Program-made: the position numbers and the translations under genes
The notes under the pieces: model-generated
What the model saw: the letters and a program-made list of their open reading frames with translations, nothing else
Database searches by the model: none
What the model was told of the DNA's origin: nothing
In this document: piece by piece, positions 1 to 12,900 of the stretch
How positions within the stretch are numbered: position 1 is the stretch's first letter
Layout: each line of letters starts with the position of its first letter
Source: a virus
DNA length: 23,466 bases
IMG/VR virus record: IMGVR_UViG_3300027969_002932
Coordinates: 1 to 23,466 of that record
Strand: one strand, 5' to 3'

Positions 1-2161
1 AGTCAGCATAGTTACCACTTGTGGCCACTGTGGCTAGCGTAGGAGTTCCTGTTACATTGGCATAGGCCACACTACCAGTCCAGGCAGTAGATTGTACAGT
101 AGAATCTGGGAATGTTAATGTACCAGTGTCATCAAATGTCCATGCCTTTGATGTTCCATCAGTATTGGTCCTAATTTGGATACTTGTATCAGCGTATAAC
201 TCAGCAGTTGCCGCACCCATAAACAATGCAGTAGAATCAGTATCAGTAGTTGTTAGATATGCGGAGTTGGCTCCGTAAGTAGTAAAGTCTAGTTTAGCAT
301 TACCTAATCCACTAATCGGTCCTGGTACTGTTAACTCGCCAGTAGGATCAAATGTCCAGATTCTCGCAGAACTATCCGCCGCATCAACGGTTATCTTTAC
401 ACTTTCTGTAGAAGTTAGATAGACATCACCGGAGGCAGCTTTGATTTCTATAGCGTTGGCATCTCCGGCATTGTTGCCTGCTGATGAGCCAAATATAAGT
501 TTACCACCACCAGGAACACCATCGGGAAAGTAGCTCAGGCTCTGATCAGTGCCATCAAGGAATAGATACTTGCCAGTAGTGCTGTGTGTTGTACCAATGT
601 AGAAACCAGCGGTGTCTGATGCTAAAAGATTCCAGTTTAGTGTTATCCTATCGCTGCCTAAGCTATTGTCGCTGAATTCCCAAACAAAACTGTTTGTATT
701 GCCAATAGTAGTAGTTGGCATTGTAACAGTCTGTCCAGCGTAGTTAGCACCGTCTGGAAATGTTAACTTGCCATCCTCACCAAACTGCCATCTACGCAGT
801 GTTGAGTCCGAAAGATTGATGTCGATGTTGATATTACCGTTGCTCTTGATATCACCTGGGATAGTTAATACACCATCTAAGCCAAAGTTCCATGTGTTCG
901 TGCTGGTTGAATATATCTCAATATAAAAACCATTGTCATTATCCATACCAACATTTAAACGTTCATCGGCCAGTGTTGTTCTATCATCTGCAAAGACTCT
1001 GAGCATATTATTTTGACCGGTCATATTCACCCACTTGATGCTAGTGCCATTGGTGCCTAGGCCATCTTGATAGATATGTCCGCCATTGTTGCCAACAATA
1101 ATATCTTTGGCCAAAGTTAACGCACCATCCTCACCAAAACTCCATCTATGCAGTGTGGAATCACTCAAGTTGATGTCAATGTTGATATTGCTGTCGCTGC
1201 GGATATCGCCTGGAATGGTTAAGCTACCACCTGTGCCAAAGGTCCACTCATTGTTGTTATTGATAATTTTACCTGCTGGAGGTAATGTCAAACTGCCAGT
1301 ATCTCCTCGAAAGGCCCAAGTACTGGTGTCAATCCATTGATCGTTACCGCCTGTGTAATTTCCTATTGCTAACCTAATATTTCCGTTGTCTAGATCAAGT
1401 TCAAGTTTAGCAATCGTACCCGTAGTAGGAGATGATTCTATTTTCTTTTCTAACTTGGTTCTACTACCACTGTTATCTGTATATAATCTATCAATAAATC
1501 CGCTAGTGCTGGGTAGTGTTAGATCGCCATCTTCACCAAAACGCCATCTACGCAGAGTTGAATCTGCAAGATTGATGTCAATGTTGATATCGCCTTCACT
1601 TTGTATATTGCTGATGTTACCGACTGAAGTTAAGAAACCACTGTCGTTAGCCAGTTGACTAACAAGTGTTGGTATAGTTGGCTTGCCAGTTAGGTCAGCA
1701 TAGGCGCCTGTAGTGGCCACAGTAGTCAATGCTGGTTTACCTGACAAGTCAGCATAACTTGTGGCACCAACTCTACTGCCGTTGACTGTTAGGTTATTGC
1801 TGGCGTCTAAAGTTAGTGGAACACCACCAATATAAATTGTGTTGTTGCTGACATAGAGGCTGCGCCAAGGCAGTGTGCTTGAACCTAGATCGCCACCGTG
1901 AGCAGTCTGCGGCAGAATGTCTCCACCCACTGACAGGTTGCTGGTTATGGTAGCAGCTTGATCAATCACAATGGCAGTACTGTCTGTGGTAGTCATCACA
2001 CTACCAGTGAATTCAAACGCCCCTAGATTTAACAAATCTGCATCCAGGCCCAATGCATTGTACAGTTCAGTAAAATTGTCATTTACTTTTATAAAGGCAT
2101 TTTTAAGGCTATCACCAGTTGGGTCAGCAGTTGTGCCAGTTCTAATTATTTTCTTTGCCAT
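1..2161 (-). CDS. Phage tail fibre / baseplate appendage protein, gp10-like N-terminus (partial, C-terminus off window)
   Basis: The frame is open from an ATG at 2161 to the left edge (720 codons, no stop), so the protein is incomplete. It begins MAKKIIRTGTTADPTGDSL and then VNDNFTELYNALGLD, the same N-terminal module as its two upstream neighbours and similar, from memory, to the start of T4 baseplate wedge protein gp10. After about residue 190 it carries at least eight copies of a W-x-F-x3-G-x-L-T-x-P motif. Three of these follow a longer unit, GDINIDINLADSTLRRW or close variants (near 1600-1510, 1190-1120 and 840-770). Such short beta modules are usual in trimeric fibres. The ATG lies 1 nt after the stop of the 586-residue gene, with AGGA about 11 nt upstream, so translation is probably coupled. 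It is probably a virion appendage; the receptor-binding end is not visible. Confidence 0.85.
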   Translation of the reverse strand, partial: MAKKIIRTGTTADPTGDSLKNAFIKVNDNFTELYNALGLDADLLNLGAFEFTGSVMTTTDSTAIVIDQAATITSNLSVGGDILPQTAHGGDLGSSTLPWRSLYVSNNTIYIGGVPLTLDASNNLTVNGSRVGATSYADLSGKPALTTVATTGAYADLTGKPTIPTLVSQLANDSGFLTSVGNISNIQSEGDINIDINLADSTLRRWRFGEDGDLTLPSTSGFIDRLYTDNSGSRTKLEKKIESSPTTGTIAKLELDLDNGNIRLAIGNYTGGNDQWIDTSTWAFRGDTGSLTLPPAGKIINNNNEWTFGTGGSLTIPGDIRSDSNINIDINLSDSTLHRWSFGEDGALTLAKDIIVGNNGGHIYQDGLGTNGTSIKWVNMTGQNNMLRVFADDRTTLADERLNVGMDNDNGFYIEIYSTSTNTWNFGLDGVLTIPGDIKSNGNINIDINLSDSTLRRWQFGEDGKLTFPDGANYAGQTVTMPTTTIGNTNSFVWEFSDNSLGSDRITLNWNLLASDTAGFYIGTTHSTTGKYLFLDGTDQSLSYFPDGVPGGGKLIFGSSAGNNAGDANAIEIKAASGDVYLTSTESVKITVDAADSSARIWTFDPTGELTVPGPISGLGNAKLDFTTYGANSAYLTTTDTDSTALFMGAATAELYADTSIQIRTNTDGTSKAWTFDDTGTLTFPDSTVQSTAWTGSVAYANVTGTPTLATVATSGNYAD

Positions 2162-2162
2162 T

Positions 2163-3923
2163 TTATGTTAGTCCTGTTCCGTTAATGTACCATGCTGTAG
2201 CTGACACTTTGATAGCAGTGGCAGTACCGTATGCAGCTAAGGTTCTTGATCCTGTAGTTCCAGTGCCCACCAAGTACATAATATCTGTTGTAATAGCAAT
2301 AGTAACTGTGCCAGCACTTGGCCCAGCAACAAATGTAATAGCAGTTCCTATAGGATAAGGTACTGCACTGTTTGCCGGAATAGTCATTGTCTGACTTGCT
2401 GTATTCACATAAATGTGTTTGCCAGCATCACCTATAGCCAATGTAGCAGTGGTAGTAGTAGCACTCTGCGGCAAGCCCATGTAACCAACACTTGCGGCAG
2501 TACTTGATGTGGTAGCGGTAGCAGCAGGACCAGTAAAAGAAGCAGCCGCGATACCAATGTTAGCTGTCCATAGACCCGTGGAGTTTACATAATTAAATGT
2601 CTTGTCTGTGGTGCCTTTGAGTGTGATACCTCCACCGTCGGCAGTGGCGTCTGTGGGAGATGCAGTTGATCCTAGTTCTATGTTTTTGTCATCTACTGTG
2701 AGTGTGACAGAGTTTATGGTAGTAGTGGTGCCGTTGACAATTAAATTACCAGTTACAGTCAGTTCATTATCTATAGTAACATCACTATTAAAAGTTGTTG
2801 CAGTGACAACAGTTATACCGCTGGAGTCAGTGGTAGAAATTGTGCTGCCTGTTAATCGAACAACACCCCCTGTAACTGATGTACCACTGACAGTGTTATC
2901 AATGCCGTTGATAATTACCGTTGAATCATCTCCAAACACGCTGCCAATTATGTCAATTCTATTATTAAAACTAACGGTAACGGCACCTGTGGCAGCAGAT
3001 ACTGTGAGACCAGCGCCAGCAGTTAAACTCAGCACTCCTGTGTTTTCAAAAGTCACTCGGTTAGTTAGTGCGCCTGATGCCAATGCTGTGGTAATGTTCA
3101 TACCAGCACCTTCAATCAGTGTTAGCGTACCAGCAAGACTGGGAGCAGTTAATGTAGCTTCTCCCGAAACAGCGATAATTCTATAGGCATTACCTGCAGG
3201 AGCACTGTTGGTAATAATAATTTTTCCATCGCCGTCCGGTAAACCACCGTTGCTTAATGTAATACTAGGACCAGCCTCTAATCTCAATACACCGTTGTTA
3301 TGTATAGTGATGTCGCCTGTTGCTGAGCTGTCAACAATTTCCATACCATCGCCGGCAGTAACTGAACGAACACCTTCATTGCTGATGATATAAACTCCAG
3401 CAGTGCTGTCCGAATTAACACCAATTCCTATACCGGCTTGTATACCGTTCACCCCGTCGTTGGCTATAATAATAGTATCTGAAGCCGAGTCTGTAAATAG
3501 TCGTATGCCATTTCCTGGTTCGAGATTAAGTATATCACTAAATTGATCTGCGACAATTGAGCTGCCACCAACGATTGCTACTTCTTTAAAGAATGATTTA
3601 TTTTGATCAATAATAAGTTGACCGGCAACAGTAGAACCGCTAGGAAGATCTATAGTTAACCCTTCGTTGGTAATGGCTGCTCCTCCTAAACTCAAAGATC
3701 CGCTGAGATATAAATTGCTCCATCGTTTACTTGGATCGCCTAAATTATAAGTGTCGTTTTGATTTGGAATTAAATCACTTACAAGCGCATCAAAGCCGAT
3801 ACTACCAGCGTCACCAATGCTGGCATAGAGCTCAGTGAAGTTGGCATTGATTTTTTCAAATGCCTCGTCGACTGTGCTCCAAACTATGGGAGCCGATCTT
3901 GATGTAATTGTTTGTCTAGTCAT
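2163..3923 (-). CDS. Phage tail fibre / baseplate appendage protein (586 aa), gp10-like N-terminus
   Basis: The protein starts MTRQTITSRSAPIVWSTVDE and has the FEKINANFTELYASIGD form of the gp10-like docking motif by residue ~40, then a YNLGDPSKRWSNLYLSG segment typical of marine phage fibres. The middle is Gly/Thr/Val-rich beta repeat sequence. Residues ~383-406 (VTIDNELTVTGNLIVNGTTT) are of a kind I associate with cyanophage-type fibres. The last ~108 residues (from GYMGLPQSA, with GKHIYVNTASQTMTIPAN) resemble a C-terminal beta domain found at the end of many phage fibres. Its ATG overlaps the stop of the giant gene by 1 nt (TAATG), indicating coupled translation in one late operon. The virion role is well supported by composition and context; the exact position in the tail and the ligand are unknown. 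Confidence 0.85.
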   Translation of the reverse strand: MTRQTITSRSAPIVWSTVDEAFEKINANFTELYASIGDAGSIGFDALVSDLIPNQNDTYNLGDPSKRWSNLYLSGSLSLGGAAITNEGLTIDLPSGSTVAGQLIIDQNKSFFKEVAIVGGSSIVADQFSDILNLEPGNGIRLFTDSASDTIIIANDGVNGIQAGIGIGVNSDSTAGVYIISNEGVRSVTAGDGMEIVDSSATGDITIHNNGVLRLEAGPSITLSNGGLPDGDGKIIITNSAPAGNAYRIIAVSGEATLTAPSLAGTLTLIEGAGMNITTALASGALTNRVTFENTGVLSLTAGAGLTVSAATGAVTVSFNNRIDIIGSVFGDDSTVIINGIDNTVSGTSVTGGVVRLTGSTISTTDSSGITVVTATTFNSDVTIDNELTVTGNLIVNGTTTTINSVTLTVDDKNIELGSTASPTDATADGGGITLKGTTDKTFNYVNSTGLWTANIGIAAASFTGPAATATTSSTAASVGYMGLPQSATTTTATLAIGDAGKHIYVNTASQTMTIPANSAVPYPIGTAITFVAGPSAGTVTIAITTDIMYLVGTGTTGSRTLAAYGTATAIKVSATAWYINGTGLT

Positions 3924-6900
3924 TATGCTCTCCCTACAACAATTTCAATTGTGCCTATGTGATCTGAGTCATAGTCCTCAAGTGCTTTTCCTATCATAGA
4001 TCCCATCCTTGGATTATCTGTGGCCACAGCTATACCTGCTATGCCACTGCTGACCAGCATGTCACCTTTCTTGATCTTACCAACCACTCGACATGGCACA
4101 CGACCTGCCAGCGCAACATAAGGATGTGTAGCATCACTACCTGCTTCGCAGTTCATCATGTATGCAGGATTTGCAGATATAACACCTGCAACTCTAGTAT
4201 CCATTTTGATGTTGCTGACTGTGATTTCTTTCTCGCCACCAAATACCACAACAGTACCCACTGGGTATTCTTGATCTGTAGCATAGCGTTCTGCTAAGTC
4301 AGCGTAGCGTGCCGCTGTGGCCGTACCAGTCATAACACCTGCACTGAAGTTTCCACTTGAATCACGGAATACAATTGTGTTGGCAGTATTGAGATTGGTA
4401 GCATTTGATGTGACTGTGAATGTTCCAGCTTCGCTGTTTACACTGCCGCTGAGACCGTTGCCACTGGTTGTACCTTGTTGTACATAACTACCAGTTGTGT
4501 CAGTTCCTAATTCTACTGAATTAGCAGCAATGGTTGTGGCAAAACTAAGATTACCACTGCCGTCAAATAGTGCTGATGTTCCAGTTACATCACCTGTTAG
4601 AGTAATTGTTCTGCCTGTGGTCCACGCTGCCGCTGTAGTAGCAGTACTTGCGTTGCCGCTTAGAGCAGCAGTAATAGTTCCTGCTGAGAAATTACCAGAT
4701 GAATCACGGAATACCAGTGTACTAACAGTGTTGAGATTGGTAGCATTGCTGGTAATGGTATATGCTGTGCCGTCAGTACCATTAGGAGTTGTACAGCTTA
4801 ACCCATTGCCACTAACACCAACGGTACTTGCGTATTGACCTGTTGTATCTGTGCCTAGGACTGTGGCATCTGCTGATATAGTTGTAGCAATACTGATGTT
4901 ACCACTTCCAGTCCATGCAGCAGACACACCAGTTACATCACCAGTTAAGGTAATTGTTCTGCCAGTGGCCCACGCACTGGCTGTGCTGGCATTGCCACTT
5001 AAAGACGCAGAGATTGTAGCAGCACTGAAGTTTCCGCTGGCATCTCTTAGAACAATGGTGTTTGCTGTGTTGGCATTGGTTGCCGTGATTGTAGCAGAAT
5101 TTGCTTGGCTTGCAATAGTTGATGCAACCAAGGTGCTGCCTGATGCCAATGTCCATGCACCAGTTATAAGACCAGCAGTAGCAGTATCGCCAGAGTGCAA
5201 TGTATCAGTATACAATGTGCCTGTTCTAGCATCAATCGCCCCAGTACCTAAGGTTAGATTACTAGTGGTAGCCATACTCCAGTTGCCGGTAATAACACCA
5301 GCTGTTCCAGCGGCGCCTGTTGTTAGAGTATCTGTATAGAATGTGCCTGTTCGCATATCTAAATAGCCAGTACCCCATGTTAGGTTACTTAGACCAACCA
5401 TTGACCAATCACCTGTGATTGTACCTGTGATTGCTTCACCGCCTGTAGTGATGTCTCTAGTGGTAAATGTTGTGGTGCCTAAATTTATGGTACTGCCAAC
5501 AGCGGTACTCCATTGACCGGTGATTACACCGGCTGTGGCAGTTGCGCCTGTGGTCAATGTTGTTGACTGCAATGTACCGCTGGTAAAATCAATCTTACTT
5601 CCAGAGGTCATGGTCCAGTTACCGGTCATGTTACCTGTTGTGGTATTTGCTCCTGTAGTAAATGTTCTTGACTTGATAGTACCTGTGCTAAAATCAATTT
5701 CACTGCCAGTCTGCCCTATCAGCTTGCTTGTGGTATTCAAACTCCAAGCACCAGTTAGTGTACCAGCTGTGCCCACAGCACCTGTGGTAAGTGTTGTAGA
5801 TTTTAGTGTACCTGTAGTAGCATCAATTGTGCCAGTACCCAGTGTAAGGTTACTAACCCCACTCATGCTTAAATTACCAGTTATTGTACCTACAGTTGTT
5901 GCACCACCTGTGGTAAATGTATCTGAAATAACCGAGCTGACCTGTATAGGAGCAAAGGCGCTGTCATCATATAAACGGAATCTATGACTGTTGTTTCTGT
6001 ATGATGAAACTTTGTCAGTGGTTAAACTACCGTCACCAATTGATACCCCTAGTGTGCCGTTAAATCCGTAAATGTTGATTTGGCCACCAGTAGCAGTTAG
6101 AGCAGTATCTACTAACTTCTTATTGACATTTGCACTGGTTCCGACATAGAATGATCTCAAAGCGTAGATGTCTCTGGATCCAATATCTCCACTTGGATCT
6201 CGTATTACAAGTTTTCCGTTGGCGTCAGTATCGGTAAAATTAATTCCAGAATAAAAATCTTTTGCTAGAATTGTTTCAAAATTTCCATCAGCGGAAAACG
6301 TTGAGGCATCTGTTTTTCTACGTAAGAATGCACCTGCCGAACTGTATTGGCTCTTTTTAATACCAAGTCCGGTGTTGACAACATCAGAGAATGCCACAGC
6401 ACTAACATCACCAGTTCCACTGATAGTACGTCCTAGTACAGTTTCTGTGGCAATCTGTGCTAGTTTACCAACAGCAATACCGTTGGTTTTTAATTCTGCC
6501 CAGCCGCTGGTCAATGTAAATTCAGCTGAGTTAAAACTTACCAATCCTCGATCTGCCTGGGTTATACTTGTAGCATTGGCTCTAGTACTGGCAGCAACCA
6601 TTGACAGTTTACTCTGTACAATGGCCGCAGTACTGTTGATATTTGCATTATCGATAACGTCATCTTTGATGTAAATGTTCCATGCGTTTTGTGTTGAATC
6701 AAGTCCTGTGGTAATAGCATTGTCGCCTGGTACACTTAGGTCACCAGATATGGTAACTGCACGACCTTCGTTGCCTGTACCTGTAAATGCAATGGCCATA
6801 CCCGCAGACACCTGCTGACCTGGGAAGCTGTTGGCAATAATAGCATCAAAGCTGATACTACGACGATTAACAGCATCTTGAGGATCTACTGGATCGGCCA

Positions 6901-9900
6901 CGTTTCTAATTCTATTCTGGTCAAGATTCAACGAACCTTTCATGCCTAACTGGCCAGTCAACGCCAAGAAACCTCCTGTAGTAACAGGAAGCAATCTTCC
7001 GCTGTCAACAGTGATTCCGCTGTGGTCTACTCCTAGACGACGGTCGATATATGTTCTAGTTGCGTTTTCTGTTGGTACAGTGTCAGTGGCATTGTCAGAC
7101 ATTGCACTGTCTGTGGAGAATTCAGCAATAGGAACACCACGCTTGAATCCTAATCCGCTTAGGTTACTCAACGCCAAACTGGCTGAGAATGTAACAGTAC
7201 CAGTACCTTGGTCAACTCTAAAGAATGGACCAACGGAGAAGTTACCGAATTGATCCGTGGTTACAAAGAAGCAGCGTCCTTCACCACGTTCTACAATCTG
7301 TGCATACTCGACTTCACCTGTGGTATCCAACAATGTTTCAGTGGCAATACGTACAGGTGGTCCGTAAATTTCGTTTGGATAGTTTGTATCAGCATAGCTA
7401 CCTGTACCAATTTCCAATAGGTCATGTGATGTAACACGAGTCAACGCAATACGAATTGTCAGTGTACCCTGTGAACCATCTGTCCTAGCAGCAACACCAG
7501 CAAACAGTGTTACTGATCCATAGACTGTGACAGCACTGGTTTCTAGTGCCGGAGTAAAATAAACATTGGCATATGACTCACCTGTAATGGCAGGACTGTC
7601 ATACTGTGTTACTTCGTGAACACGACCCTTCCAGCCAAACTTTGTTCCGACCAATCTAGGAACATCATTGGTTCCAACCTCAACAATGGCAAGTTTTGTG
7701 CTGCCCGCACCGCCATTGACCAAGTCAACTACAAATGTTCCACTACCATTGTCGCTGAAATCAATGACTGTGGTACTGCCCAGATACCCAACAAGTTGGA
7801 ACGTGTTGGTACCTTTGTTGTAAACAATGTACTGTATAAATGCAGTCAAGCCTGGATCACCGCCTGGCAGCGTTCCATCGGTGTCAAATCTAACAACATC
7901 CCCGTCAACAAACCCGTGACTATTTCTGGTGATGGTGTTGGTTGTATGATCAAATGTACAGGTAGCACTATTGACCACGCAGGTGCCTGTTCCGTAGTCT
8001 GCTAAACTTGTACTGTTTCTAGTAAATGTACCGCCCACTGTGGGAGACCCTACATAACCAATTGAGTTCCATGCTGTGGTCCCTACCGATAAAACCTTAT
8101 ACACATAGGTAGATACTGTTTCTCTAGGACCAACAATCAGTCTAGCACCACCAGGACTACTGGTTCTAACAGCGTACTCTTGACGAGGAGACAGCGTCAT
8201 CTCTGCCCAGTTATAGCCGTCTTTTAACAGTGTATTAGCCAGTTTGGTTGCAGTGAAATAATGACTGCCGACTCCTGCATCTGCTATTGAAATAGGGCTT
8301 CCGTTTTTGCTTAAAGAAATTTTAAACGTAGTTGTAGTATAACCCTCGTCTATGATCCAATAGGTATCATCTTGTATAAGCCCTGCTGGTAATGTGCCGC
8401 TGGTATAAAATCTCACAGCGTAACCAGGCAGCTGATTGTGAGCTGTAACAGTAACAACAGCTTCGTTGGCTACGCTAAATGTACAGGTTCTGTTTTCGTA
8501 GGTTGGAGGAAAGTAATCTGTAAACTGTAGAACACGATATAGCTGACTTGTATACAGCTCGTATAATTTCAATGCAGTACTAGGACGAACAGCAACCCCA
8601 ACAACACCACCTGTTAGAATAACTTCGGTGTTCATTCTCAGCGTGACTCGAGTACCATTTGCAATTGTTTCAGCCAGTCCATCTGTATCTGAACTTAGGT
8701 TTAGTCGATAAAGTTTTTGTCCAGTACTGTCATTTGGGAAATCACTTTCCGATACTGCAGAAATTACAGGATATCGTACCAGTCCAATTTGGCCTCCATG
8801 GTCAACTTCAACCTCGCTGAAACTTCTTGGATTGTAGTCGTAATCTGTAACATACACAATAAACCCTGCTTTGGCATTGTTATAGAGACCACCTACATTG
8901 TAGACCACAGCACCTTGTGTGAGTTCATAGTATAAGTCGACTGGTGTTGGAACTTCTAATGGATCTGAACCTTCAGCAGCCAAAGCATAAACACCGTGGG
9001 CACTAGAACCACCAATACTTCGAATCTGTCCACCAGTCAGTGAGTAATAAGAAGTATAGCAGTAGTAGGTGAACATGGATACTGCTTCAGTTAATCCACC
9101 GTTGGCTGCAATTAGACCGTAGCCCATGTCACAAATCTGTGTAAAGTCGTTGCTCAACATTGATCTGTTACCAGGCATCAGAATTTCAAATATGTTAGAG
9201 TTGTCATTGACCCATGCTACAGTGCCTGTTTGAATACTAGTCTTAGCTGTAGTTAAACTAGTTCTTGCTAATTTTTTATAGGTATCGTAGGTTCTGCCTG
9301 CAGAATCAGTGACCAAATCCGGATATGTAGAAGCTGCAATATTAGCAGCGGCAACACCAGCTGCAAGTTTCTGTGCTTCAGTTCCACCATTGGTTCTATA
9401 AGCTGTTAGGGCATTGATCACAATAGAAAACAGTGTTTCTAGAACGGCTACAACAGTACTATCACTGGGGTTGGATAGGTCGTATCTCTGAGTTGTTGTA
9501 GCACCATAGGTTGTTGCCACTGTGGTGTTGACAATAACCTGTTTAGCAGCATTTTTGACCGCAGTTAGAGCATTTTCACAAGCCTGATATTGTGTAGACA
9601 ATACTTGTAATTCTAGTGTATCACCTACTCCGTTGAAGTATCTGTAGGCAGCATCTCTAGTTTCGCTGTCTCCGCCATAGTTCAAATCATAACAGATGGC
9701 CGAAATAATATATTCAATATCACGTTGCGAGCTAGGTGAAGAAAACACCAACAGTGGATAGGTAGTTGTAATATAACCTGTTCCTAATTCCTTTAAGAAA
9801 TCACTGTTGTTTATCAACAATGCCTTGGCGTTGATCCTATTTGAAGGAGCACCTGCCGGAGTGGGCAGGCTTAGGGTAGGAGCTGCGGTTGTTCCTCTAC

Positions 9901-12900
9901 GAATAATGTTGCTGAAGTTTAATTTACTTTGAGCAACAACAGCTCTACTGGCATCGTAGAATGATGTAGGTGCAAGGGCAGCTAACGAATCATCTGCAAG
10001 ATCGTGAGCATATTCAATAGCACGTATAGTTAGGTCCAATTGATCATTGAGGACCACAGCAGCATTGGCCTGACGATAGGTCAGTCCAGCTTTTCTACTC
10101 CAATAGTTTCCGCCTTGAACAACATCATAACCTAGTCCTTCAATGATTAATCCAACGTCTCGACTACATATAGCTTCATTGTAACTAAACACTGGATAGG
10201 GCCAGGGAGTGGTTTCGTCCAAGACCAAAGTGGCAGTACTGCCACTGGTACCATAGGTAAAATCTCTAACGTAGTTAATTCTATATACAGTGTCTTCAAC
10301 AATAAAAGATGCTGGCAGTTGAGGCAAGCGTTTCAATTCGCTGACAACTAGTCTAGTGGTACTGATTTTCTGTGTAATTCTAAATTCTACGTTACCAGAA
10401 AACCCGTCAACAAACATACCACCATTAAATTGATGTTGTCCGTTGCTCTTTGAGAACACAGCACCTTCTTGAGCATATGGAGATTTAGCAAGAATTTGTC
10501 CTTCTGGGTCAAGAACCAAACCAAATCCACCATGGCCTTGTATCGTTATTGCACGAAGAATAGTAGCATCGTTCATTAAGAAAACGTCCATTAGGTCGTT
10601 ATCTAAGGGTTCGTTGAACGACGAACTTGCAGAGTCGATGATATCAACTATGACATCTGTAAGTCTTGCAATAACTCCACCATTAGGTATTACATCACCA
10701 GAACTTGCTGTGTAGGCTGCAAAGTTTACGCTGTTAACAGGAGTTGAATCACCGTATTCGTAGATTACAAAAGATGAGGTTGTGGCCACAGCAATGGTAA
10801 AGCTACGACCATTGAGATTGGTCATACCTCCCATATTGCGGAATGTCACAGTTTCGCCTGTGGACAGTCCGTGTAGACCAGTAGTTGTGATGGTACAGTT
10901 GCTGTCTCTGGTAACAGACAAAACAGTTATTGCGGCACCGCCTGCACCAGTTTCTGCTGTGTAGGCACTGTCAACAATCTGTGGCTCGCTGTAGGTTATT
11001 AGTGTACCTGTATTGGGGTTAGTATAACTAGAAGGTGAAACAGTTACATTTTTAATTACCGCCTGCGCCACAGTTTCTAATCTTCGTATAGCCGCAATGG
11101 TTTGATCTAATTGATCAGGACCAATAGCAATAGCAGGATCGCCTAGATCAGTTGCTGATCCTCGGTATTTTAACGCTGCTGAAATAGTTCTAGGAGCACT
11201 GCCGTAGCGCAGGTCAAATACCATAGCATCAATCAATAGACCAACATCTCGCTTGCATAAGTCTTGATTGTAGGTAAAACCAGTTCCAAACGGAGACACG
11301 TCTTCAACAGTATTTTTATTAATCCAAGTGATAACTTCTTCTTGTATAAATTTTTTGTTCAATGACAACAGATCTGCTGCTGATCTATAATAACCTTTGT
11401 TGTTAATAGATGCTTCTGGATAAATTGGTTCATCGGCATTGCCCAGGTAATGATAACCAAACACATCATCTCGGGCAGCATTATAATCGTTTCGAGCTGT
11501 GTTTAATCCGTCAATTATTTTATCTCTTCTAAAATACTGGAAGGCCCAAGGACTTGAGCTCATGCCTTTCTTTGGACGTATAATAGTTCTACGGAATTCA
11601 TCCCCGTTAATGGCCACGTTTTGTGGAACTCTTAATGGTAAATTTTCGTAATATATACCGGCTTCAACAAACACACACAGTTGTCTAGTATTGGCTACAT
11701 CACCGTAGCTGATACTCTCGCCAATTTTAAAAACACCGTACTTGATATCAATGTCAAATAATTCATTACCGCTGGTATCTAATTCTCCGCTGTGTGCTAG
11801 AATCTGAGCCAGTGCTCCGGAAGTCTCTCCATATAGGTATAGTCCTTCTCTGATATCTCGGCCACGTCTTGCAGCGGCACTATCTGTAGTTACATCTCCA
11901 GTATAGTCTGTTCGTTGGTGTCCTGTGTAAATTGCAAATCTAGGAAGATTAACAACAAGTTCTGGAAACTCAGTAAAGCCTTCACCACCATCTGTAATGG
12001 TAATTCCAACTATTGTTCCACTAGATACATCAGCAAAACCAAATCCTGCTGTAGCACCTGTGTCAGTCACAGTGGGGCTTACTCGAACTGACACTAGACT
12101 GAAACCACTACCCGGTGATTCAATAATAGCTGTACTAACTCGATATTTCACTAGGAACAGTGCATTAGTACCATAGGTACTTCCTGGCACTGTGCTAGGC
12201 CAATACACATAACCATTAGCATTGGTCTCTGGCAATCCAGTTCCAGTTCCGCCTAGACCTTCATCAAATCTACCACCTGTTACAATTCTATAGGTTAAAA
12301 TTGGACCATTAGGTGTTCCGGGTTGACTGTTAACTGTTAAAATTTGAACAGTGGCCGCATCAGCATCGGACCCTCCTGTTGGTTTGATCTTTAATATTTC
12401 ACCTGCTTGGAAATTAAAACCACTATCGATTAACTGTACGCTGTCAACGGTCAAGGTAACACGACCTGCAAAACCTGTGCCAGAGTCTGGAGATACTTGT
12501 ATTTCAGTTAGATTAGCATTGCTTCTAACTCCTGATTCCGGATTGGTCCAGGTTAAAACTTTCTTGTAAGGCCCAATTTCTGGAGGGCTTGCTTTGATAA
12601 TCTCTTCTGCTCTTTTCAACGCAGCTTCTAGAGTTCTGTAGGCAAAGGCCAGGGCACGACCCTGTGTGCTAGAGCCAACACCAATACGTTCGTCACTGCC
12701 CGCTGTAGAAACATATAAATTAATACGGCTAGCATAACCTGCATTGTCTACGTAATTTTTAGTAGCAGCAACAAGACCGCCATAGGTTACATCGTCTTCT
12801 GGTCTAGGATCTCTAGAAAGAACTAATGGACCAGTCATAGTACCAAATGCAGAATTTACAATACCAACCGCCGGATCTATGGCATTTACGCCAGCTAATG

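Noticed and set aside
2602-3186. Plus-strand open frames opposite the fibre genes (this and many others between 1086 and 12569)
   Set aside because: Fibre genes poor in stop codons on the opposite strand give long shadow frames. These have Val/Pro/Ser-rich composition, no ribosome-binding sites and no recognisable domains.
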